Origin: Turritopsis dohrnii
Taxonomy: Eukaryota > Cnidaria > Hydrozoa > Anthoathecata > Oceaniidae
Assembly (NCBI GenBank): GCA_027922465.2
Contig: BQMF02000099.1
Coordinates: forward strand, 744,001-808,000
Length of the DNA: 64,000 nucleotides
Direction of reading: 5' to 3'
Shown: positions 56,000 through 64,000 of the stretch, in pieces
Numbering within the stretch: position 1 is the first letter of the stretch
How the letters are laid out: each line of letters opens with the position of its first letter
The notes under the pieces: generated by a model
Database searches by the model: none
What the model was told of the DNA's origin: nothing
Seen by the model: only the letters and a program-made list of their open reading frames with translations
Made by a program: the position numbers and the translations under genes

Positions 56000-58900
56000 C
56001 TAGTTTTGATAATTTTGGGGAGGGTATCCGGCCTGTTGCTGATTTTGCTGATTATAACCGGCCTGTGGTTGTTGCTGTTGCTGTTGTTGATATTGTGGTT
56101 GGTATTGGTAACCACCTTGCTGCTGTTGTTGGTATTGCTGGTATTGTTGCATCCAGTAATAATATTGCTAGAAAGACAATTCAGAATTTTAAGAAAAAAT
56201 ATCGAAGCGACTTTAATTCTGCTGACATTCGAAAGGTGAAGGAGCCATGCCAATGTCATTATATCGATTACATAAAATTCTTCAAAACCATCAGAACAAT
56301 ATGAAAACTGACCATGTACTGCATGTATTGTTGCTGTTGAGAAAGGTGAGCGTATGGATTATATTGAGAAGAATCGCTTGATTGATGTTGATTATAATTC
56401 TGAGAATGAGATGAATGGTAGTGGTGGCCACTACCACCACCACCACCACTAGAACTATCGGGGCCATCTTTACCCCACCAACACTAGAAAGTAAGATGTT
56501 AAAATTCAAAATAATACAAAATGACGCACTGCAAACTAATTTCGCTCTTGTATTGAATAACTTACCTTTAAGCAAGAACCATTCAATTCGGTACCGTTAG
56601 TTTTGCAGATAGCAGTAGCTGCAGCAGCATGACTTTCGAATCTGAAGAAAACATTTTATTATTGAATATGGTTGATATAAATCATTGAATTTGGAAAAGT
56701 GTTAGAATGAAAAGCAGATAAACCAACTTGATAAAAGCATAATTCTTCGCAGCAAAAATCCTACAATCTAATATTTTCCCATAATCTTCAAAATGTTTTC
56801 GTATCATCTCCTCAGAAACATTATTTGGTATCCCGCCAACATAGACGGTAAAGTTATCTGCAGGAGAGCCTTTGTAAACTTCATCATAGTCAAGATCATC
56901 TACAAAACACACACATGCATCGTTTAAAAAAAGTTCATCCAGAGGTGTTCATTAGATCAGTAATAATTACCTTTCTTTTGGTTCTGATTACGTGTTGCCC
57001 AATTCGTTTTAATAGGTCTGCCTTTTAACATCTGTCCATGCATGTCTCTAATAGCTCTCTCTGCATCCTGATATAATGACAGCATAAATATGTATATTGA
57101 AAGTTACAATCAAAAATTAACAATGACAAAAGATCAGAAACAGCTCTCTCACAGGTTTGTTTGTGTAGGAGATGAAGCCAATATTTTTACTGCGATTTGT
57201 AACAGGGTCGCGTACAACTTTTACATTCCTAAAAACAAAATGAAATCCAACTATTTTTTGTCCCAGAAAATTGCATAGCTAAAACAAAAAATAGTTAAGT
57301 CTCTAAAAATAATTACAAGTTAAGGGGGAGCAAATAATGATTTTTAAAAAAAAAAATGAGGAACTTGATTAACGATGGATGGTAAAAGTAAAAGAAAAGA
57401 AATGAACAAAAAGGACAAAGGACAAATGACAAATTGTTTTTACTGAGTGATTGACCATTTCTCTCGGTTGCTAGTTTGGCACGTTGAGCCATCTACAATA
57501 ATATTATTAACATGAAAATAGCATTATGCAGTCAGATAAGGAAAGAAAACAAAAATCTTGAAAAGCAAGGATTTCTCTTGATCAATATTTTTCCATTATT
57601 CTCCATCTACTTTCTGTTCAGCGGGATGAAAATAATTTAATGAAAAATAATAGTAGAAAAAAAATATTATATAAACAAACTTTGATCAACTTACAAGATT
57701 TCACCAAACACATCAAATGCAGCTTTTAAGTCATTTTCATTGATATCATCATCCAAGTTGCCAACATATATTGCAACACTCGCTAATTAACAAATAGAAA
57801 CAAGAGATACATTATAAAAGTGGATATTTTTTAGAAACAACAGCAACACACTTGATTACGGTGGTCAATCTTGTTGAAAAAAATTACTAGCTACAGTCAA
57901 AATATCTTATGATGTATCTATTTTTTTATTTATTGTAGAGGGCTCCACAATTTGAAAACACCTGCAGATTTCTTATTTTCTTGAATATATTTCCAGAAAT
58001 TCATGAAAAATCATGGAAATTCATGGAACCTTCCAGGCAGTTTTAGAGAATCATTTTAGAAAAACATTCCACTTACTTCCAATGACTTTGGGAACACCTC
58101 CACTACCAGAATTAGTAGCCCAATTAACTTTGACTTTCTAGATAGAAAATCAGAACTATGCAAAAAAACAACGAACCTCAAAATAATAAATCAATGATGA
58201 AATAATAAAATGGGTCTTACCTTGCCACAAAACTCCCTTCCATTTAAAAATGTCATTGCTTGGCAGGCTGAATTGTTATCTTCAAATTGTACAAAACAAT
58301 AACCTTCTAGGCTGTTCTGAAATAAAACCTTTCTGGTATCAAAACTATCCAGGTTTAACAAAAAAGACATGGAATAGATGAGAACCGAAAAAGAAGTTAC
58401 AGTTGTATTACAGAAATAAGCTAGACTCACCATATCTGCAGGGGGAAAGATGCTTGCTGATAATATTTTATCCCTTATATGTTGTAAACCAGTCCTTAAA
58501 ATGTTCAACATCATTTGATCTGTTACCCTCTTGTCTAAGTTGCCAACATATCTAAGACAAAATTAATTTTATAAGTTTCTCCTCTTGATCGACTAATCAG
58601 ACATGATCCGACACTCAAACTGAAAATTTTCTTGGCATGCTTAAAAACTGTTGACTACAATGATTTGCCCATGAAGAAAAGTCTGTGGAAGTAGTTCATG
58701 GAGACATGGAAAGGATCATGTTGCAGGAAACAAGAAGAATTAAACTTACAATACAGTAGCATTAGCATCTGGTACATCACTAGGCTAAAAATGAAATTTC
58801 AATTTGATAATTGAAAGGGAATTTGTTTCTACAGTAATAAAAGAACTTCTTGAGAGTGGAAAAGTTCAATAGACCGAACTCATCCCTCACATTGCAAAAC

Positions 58901-60127
58901 CTTTATCTGTTTCGACTCAAAGTAATGGTAAAAACGTCTCATTTTGGATTTGATACATGTAAATAAACTTGTGTGGAAGGATAAAATTTTCAGTACTATG
59001 AATAATCTTCTATGAAAGTGACATTGCATTCAACATTAATTTACAAGGAAAATCAGGGGAAAAAAGAATGTGGAATTTAGAGAATTAAAGTATAAATAAT
59101 TCATCTAAAAATCCAGACTATTTAAATTTTAACTAAATTGAAAACTTTTGTAAGACATTTTGACATATGGTTTCGAACACCGGACGTAGTAGCAGAATAT
59201 TTCACTTTTTATCTTTTAAAAGAACACTTTTTATTATTACACATTTTATTTTTTAAAAGAACACCGTATATAAGAACATAAGGCTTCAGAGGGTCAAAAC
59301 TTAAGAACATGCTAAGAAAATCATAAGGCTTTGTTTTGATATTTTCACTTTTTTTAATTTCTGAGCAATTATGATCAAATTTTGAGAAAACAAGGGACTT
59401 TACGAAACTTTAGGTGAGTTCATAATTTCCGAGGTATGATAAATCATTGAGGTTATTTTCACTTTATGTCTTATGTTCATTATTATTTTTTTGTCTGGTA
59501 TTTGTTATGGGTTAGTAAGGAAAATTTGACATCTTATTCATCCAAACAAAATTAACAGAATTTTGATCGAAATAATTCTTTGGCTCTTTTTTTTGTGTGC
59601 ATGTGCAAAAGAGAAGGGATTGGATGTTTTTTAAATATTATTCATAAACACTTTAAGCAATTTGTTCAAATGCACAGCGTTTCCTGTTTCTATTCAGATG
59701 TTATGTAAACACATCTGATCTTTGAAAAAACTAAAATCGTCAATATCTAGACAATATTTTTTTAGCTGGTATTCTGACTTTGTAAAATGTAATAAGACTT
59801 TAAAACAACAACAGGTCAATCTTTATTAATCCTTAATAATGAAGTAGATCTGTGTTGTTAAAAGGGACAGGCAACCAAAAAGTTTTGGTGCAAATGCAGC
59901 TTAACATGAGATTCATCTATAAGTCCTTGTTGAAAATGTTACTTAACTGACCGATGCCTTAAATAGAATCCAACAAGTTTAAGAAAATATTTTTAAGAAC
60001 CTTGTTTTTATTTTCAGGCATTGCATTGGTAAACAATGTGCCAGTTATAGCTAAATAGATTGTGAAACGTTTAGTACTGATTGCAAACTGTAGTGTAAAT
60101 GAAAAATTAACTTAAACTCACCTCCAT
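56000..60127 (-). CDS. TIA1: TIA-1/TIAR-type RNA-binding protein
   Basis: Twelve coding exons (minus): 60127-60122, 58784-58750, 58551-58431, 58316-58221, 58137-58077, 57782-57695, 57228-57153, 57067-56971, 56899-56728, 56641-56566, 56483-56313, 56167-56000. Phases close to 388 aa (human TIA1 about 386). There are three RRMs. RRM1 has LYVGNL and GYCFVQF, then KVNWAT; RRM2 has IYVGNL and NIGFISY, then KTNWATR; RRM3 has VYVGGI and NYAFIKF, then KCWWGKDG. The Q/Y-rich C-terminal tail (QQYQQYQQQQQGGYQYQ) is the prion-like domain. Known role: U-rich RNA binding, alternative splicing in the nucleus, translational silencing and stress-granule assembly in the cytoplasm. The RRM1 segment between helix 1 and RNP1 is about 7 residues longer than in vertebrates. 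The first coding exon (ATG GAG) is inferred from phase; the exon 9 donor (AA/GTTGGT) is weak. Confidence 0.93.
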
Positions 60128-60476
60128 ATTTGTAAAGGGAAAGCGAATTGTGTATTGGTATTGGCAGGTATAGTATGGTATGCCCTTTCCTTCTTTCGAT
60201 GCAAAGAAAGATTTCTTTGACATGCGCAGAGTACAATTTCGGATTTTCTTGTTTTCCCAAATCTACGAAAGAAAACTTTCAAGCATCAGTTTCATATAAA
60301 GGAGATAAATGACGCGATCAACCTAAAGATGGTAACTCAGTAGCTGCTGGTAATATAAACCTTTCAGTCCACAGCAGTGGAAGTGAATTATACCCCCTAA
60401 CCTAGAAAAAATAAGTAACAAGCTGAAATTTGGCACAGTGACTCAGAATCATGTCCAAAAAAAACCCCCATGTTCT
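60128..60476. other. Upstream region of the TIA-1-like gene
   Basis: Expected to hold the 5' UTR and promoter of the minus-strand gene. Nothing specific is supported. Confidence 0.4.
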
Positions 60477-60482
60477 GGACTT

Positions 60483-61627
60483 CAGGCCTGTAAATAACTT
60501 TTTGTCCCTTGCCGGACACGATGTCCTACGTGCATCGTGTCCATGTCGGACATGATCATTTCATGTCGGACATGCTTTTCCAAGTTTCTTTTACAGTGGT
60601 ATCTGGGATCGTTCAGAAAGGTATCATGTTTTGCCGTAAAAATTAAAAGTCAGTGATTCAGAATAAAACTTGTTGTGCACCCCATCAAGTTAATTTAAAA
60701 ACTTTTTTTGTTTGTCTCATCGTATCATCCCGTTTCACACTTTTTTGAAAATAAAATTCAGGAGGAGAGCGACTCTTGCTTTTTCGATTTGTCAAATTAT
60801 AAAAAGAAAAACAATTGTTTCATTGATTAATCTTTTAACTTTTCAAATATAGTTTGATCTCTAATTAATATGTTACCTGTAACAAAATAAAAATTAAAAT
60901 AAACTGACGTCAGAAAAAGAACAAAAAGGCAGGATTTCTTGTCTCCATTTATTTTCAAATTCAGCTTAGCAACAAAAGAAAAAAACGTTCAGTTTTGAAA
61001 ACGTGTTATAGGAAATGGTTCACATGCACAAATTTGGAAAGCAAAATATTTCCAGAAACTATTTCATATTTCTAATCTTCTAGAAGATGAGAGAAATCTT
61101 CATCATCACTAAAGTCCCAGTCAACTGCCGAAATTAGTTTTTCTTCCTTTTTCCTTTTCACAAAATTCTTTTATTAAGGTTAAGCAGTACCATAAACTTT
61201 TAATTGAATTAATTGAAATGACCTCGGCAAGGTGGGATGAAATTTCATCCCGGCTAACCGGGATCATGTAATCAGCCCCTAAGTCACTTGGGAGATTTTT
61301 ATATTGATAAAAATAGAATCTAGCCGACGGTTTCTACCTTGACTAAAAATAAGAACCTTTCATTCATTCTTATTTTCAAATCAGTGTAAACCAGGCTACT
61401 TGAAAATTTTAAACAGTAAACAAAATTAATAAATGAGTTTATATCCTGTTCTTATGACATTCATTCTGCATACTTTTTATTCGTAGCATGTTAGAGATAA
61501 AAATGGCTGATAGAAACGGCGATAAATTCCTGTCGGACATCATGTCCGGCAGTACAAGATCTCATGTCGGACGCAGCGCATTTCTTGCCGGACAATGTCT
61601 GATGTCCGACGCTTATTTACAGGCCTG
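60483..61627. mobile_element. TIR element with GTCGGACATGATGTCCG motifs and 6-bp target duplication
   Basis: CAGGCCTGTAAATAA at 60483-60497 is perfectly inverted at 61613-61627. GGACTT directly flanks both ends (60477-60482 and 61628-61633). The subterminal motif GTCGGACATGATGTCCGGCA and variants are repeated near both ends (60517-60575 and 61532-61611). No transposase frame. A relic of the 6645-7015 repeat is nested at about 61225-61285. The CAG-type tip recalls hAT elements, but hAT duplications are usually 8 bp. Confidence 0.75.
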
Positions 61628-61633
61628 GGACTT

Positions 61634-63162
61634 GGGAAAGACCCAAAATCCATAATGGTAGCCACACCTGTGTCATAGAGAAAAAATATTTGTCACAATA
61701 ATATATAAATATCACCACTCTTCTGCAACCTTGTCTTACGTCTGCTCTAGTTTCTTCTGCTTTGACTGCTGAAGCTTCCTCCATAACATCAAGAAGTGGT
61801 GGTTCTATGTTGATGTCATTGTGCAGCATTCACACCAAATAATTTTGCCGGCCAGAAGATATTACTAGATCAACACCATACTCTTGTGCTTGATCAAGGC
61901 ATATTTTTCTTCTTTCAATGGTAAAGTCGGAGCCAGATTGAAGAGCCTTCAAGATGTGTAACTTTGTTTGCCTTTGCTTCTAGTTGATTCATCATCTCAC
62001 GTACTTCTTTGAGAGTTGTGTGCTGATTTTTCCAATTTGATTTTCACAAGAACTTCTTTTTATTATTGTGAATCTTTTCCAATGAATTCGTTTTGGATAA
62101 TGATATTTTTAGTTTGGAAATTACATCTTGGAAGGGTTTGAAAATTCTCTCTCTGCCATTCTCTGCAATCTACCAATTCCTCCCATTTTGTTGGTTGGAA
62201 GCAAGAGTAACTGTCTTTCGCTGGACGCTGCAGTGATCACTGTTGCATAAAACACAGGTATATATATAAACAGGTTTCAGATGACATCTTCAACTGGTCG
62301 AAGAAGATTTGTTAAATTTGTTTCGATAACTAGCAGTGAATGATTATGTATTATAATGTGGCTTACGTTGTGATATTTAGCTCAGATTTTTATAATCCGT
62401 TGAGATCAGCTGAGGTCATGACATTGGTGTCTTACTTCTTGGCTGTTAGGATTTAAAAAAAATTACACTAAGAAAAAGTTGTTGTATAAATGGTTTCAAT
62501 TTTTTTCAAATATATATATAACACATTTTGCTCAACACAGGGCATGAGTCACAATCAACAGATACTCCTGTATCTAATGCATTGACTGGCATATCTAGTA
62601 TGGCAGCTTGAAGTTCTTCAAAAGTATTGAATGTTTTTCCTTCTTCCATATTTTTGTCTTCAAAGCAAACTCTCTGTCACACTCTTCGCGTATTGAACAA
62701 CACATGCTTTTGTGTGTCTCAATTCTGTTGTTTATCAGAAAGCCGGGAATCACGTATGAATAGAAAATACTTTTGACAGTACGTGACTTTCACGTACAAA
62801 TAGACTTGATGCATTCTTACAAAGTAAGTTTTATAATATCAAACTAAATATAAATCATTGCTCATGGCATTCAAAGTAGGAATAAGGTCATGTAACTAGG
62901 GTTCTTTCCCCTAAAATTGCAACGGTTTAAATTCTTTGTTTCATAGATAAATGACAAAATTTACTTTTCCCTACAATTGACTTAATAGTTATACTTTTAT
63001 ACGAATGAAATTTAAATCTTCTTAGAAAGTAGAAGAGGTGTGCATCACAGCAGGAGTGTGTTTCACGAGGACACCATGTCCGCCTTTGCTGAGGCATTGG
63101 GTCCTTGCAGATCTTGGATGTTTTGAGACTTTTTTGCTGGATCCCACATATCATCTTAGATG
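61634..63162 (-). pseudogene. Decayed coding region, family unknown
   Basis: On the minus strand several coding-like pieces lie in order but in different frames. They are FYATVITAASSERQLLLLPT with NKMGGIGRLQRMAE (about 62245-62140), TLKEVREMMNQLEAKANKVT (about 62020-61960), GSDFTIERRKICLDQAQEYG with VDLVIS (about 61945-61860), and MLHNDINIEPPLLDVMEEAS (61829 on). Stops and shifts separate them. A further piece, MEEGKTFNTFEELQAAIL, lies at about 62650-62590. They may be a dead gene or transposon genes. No family is recognised. Confidence 0.3.
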
Positions 63163-63362
63163 AATGACAAGGTTCTCTTCTTTTTTTTCTCGTGCATTAT
63201 GGCTCCTAACTTCGGTAAAGATATAAGAGCTCCTAAATCCAAAGCACCACAGCCTCTCTTGCTATGCTACTTGAGTGTTTTTGGTTTGAGAACTAACTTT
63301 CCTTTTGTCAAGTCTTTTCTTGCTTTATTGGAAACTAACCTTGATACCTCCATCTTATTTGT

Positions 63363-63998
63363 TTGGATATGCACATGCATGATCTTGGTGTGTTTATTCC
63401 TGCAGACAAAACCAGAAACTTTTACAAGCTTGATAAAGAGAGTCATGATAAACTGTACATGGAGAATGTGACAAAAACGTACAAAAAATCAAACACTTCA
63501 ACCTACAACAATATCAACCTTGAAGCCAAAGCGATTGGGAAAAAGCTTGATATCGACCATAAGGTTGAGTGTCTTGTGAAGAATATCTTGTTCATCTCAC
63601 TGAAGGACCACAAACCTGATTTTGCGAACAATCGGAAATGCAGACTTATCAATCCTGCAAAACCTGAACTTGGTGAAGTAATCAAACACATTCTTGAAAA
63701 TATCAACAAGGCTGTTCTGGTTGCAATAATAGTCAACCAATGGCATAACTCCGATGATGTTATCGGCTGGTTTGAAAACATCAACAACAAACCAAACTGT
63801 ACATTTGTCCAGTTTGACATCGAAGAATTTTATCCATCCATATCAAAAACCCTTCTCAAGAAAGCATTAACATTTGCTAAGTCATTCACTACCATCACTG
63901 ATGAAGAACAAAACGTCGTAATGCACGCTTGGAAATCTTAACTGTTGACAAATGAAGCATTGTGGGTCAAGAAAACCGGCGACCCTAACTTTGACGTC
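63363..63998 (+). pseudogene. Reverse transcriptase fragment at the window end
   Basis: An open frame from about 63363 carries GVFIPADKTRNFYKL, SLKDHKPDF, CRLINPAKPELGEV and FVQFDIEEFYPSIS. The last is RT motif A with the catalytic Asp. TAA at 63939-63941 interrupts the frame, which then continues in phase (LLTNEALWVKKTGDPNFDVT) to the window edge, so this copy is probably dead. The wording resembles multi-copy RT proteins of cnidarians; the class (Penelope-like or other) is not determined. Upstream sequence (63160-63360) decays. Confidence 0.65.
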
Positions 63999-64000
63999 AC

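Noticed and set aside
56006..56304. A Leu/Val-rich membrane protein on the plus strand
   Set aside because: It is the antisense translation of the Gln-rich tail of the TIA-1 homologue.
62590..62660. N-terminus of a MULE-type transposase (FNTFEELQAAI)
   Set aside because: Only a short segment, with no zinc-binding or catalytic region nearby.

Overview
The window is AT-rich animal nuclear DNA with short exons, standard GT-AG introns and a dense load of small DNA transposons, tRNA-derived SINEs and decayed retroelements. Gene content (a motile-cilium radial-spoke DnaJ protein, prefoldin 3, cyclin H, a TIA-1-type RNA-binding protein, GT31 glycosyltransferases, a chromodomain zinc-finger protein) is plainly metazoan. 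The style of the repeats suggests a cnidarian, possibly a hydrozoan. That is an inference from gene and repeat style; no species can be named from the sequence alone.

Layout, left to right. 1013-5260 (+): nine-exon DNAJB13 homologue. 5601-11700: mobile elements and gene-poor DNA. 20360-11705 (-): chromodomain plus C2H2 zinc-finger gene with a 6 kb first intron. 22403-24318 and 30254-32037 (+): a tandem pair of two-exon GT31 galactosyltransferase-like genes, with a single-exon cyclin H gene (28628-29605, +) and several SINEs and fold-back elements between them. 36398-35817 (-): an unrecognised single-exon basic, nuclear-type protein with two perfect CRE palindromes just upstream. 38290-43284 (+): five-exon prefoldin subunit 3, whose first intron has a GC donor and is largely occupied by a 2 kb TIR element. 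44769-46635: two adjacent TIR elements, one holding a small membrane-protein ORF. 47229-48047 (+): unrecognised single-exon, N-myristoylation-type basic protein. 49001-55117: TIR element, LINE-type relics, a 128-bp tandem array and a transposon with a transposase tail. 60127-56000 (-): twelve-exon TIA-1/TIAR homologue. 60483-63997: a TIR element with a 6-bp target duplication, a decayed coding region, and a reverse transcriptase fragment running off the end.

The genes look like independent housekeeping and lineage-specific loci, not one pathway. The only local family relationship is the galactosyltransferase pair, which shares a 193-bp perfectly identical tract inside otherwise diverged coding sequence, pointing to gene conversion. 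I found no convincing new multi-gene system. The items most worth following are the two TTAA-ended elements with arrayed subterminal motifs and cargo-like coding segments (5601-6396 and 45791-46635), the CRE-fronted single-exon gene, the myristoylation-type orphan, and the gene-conversion tract.
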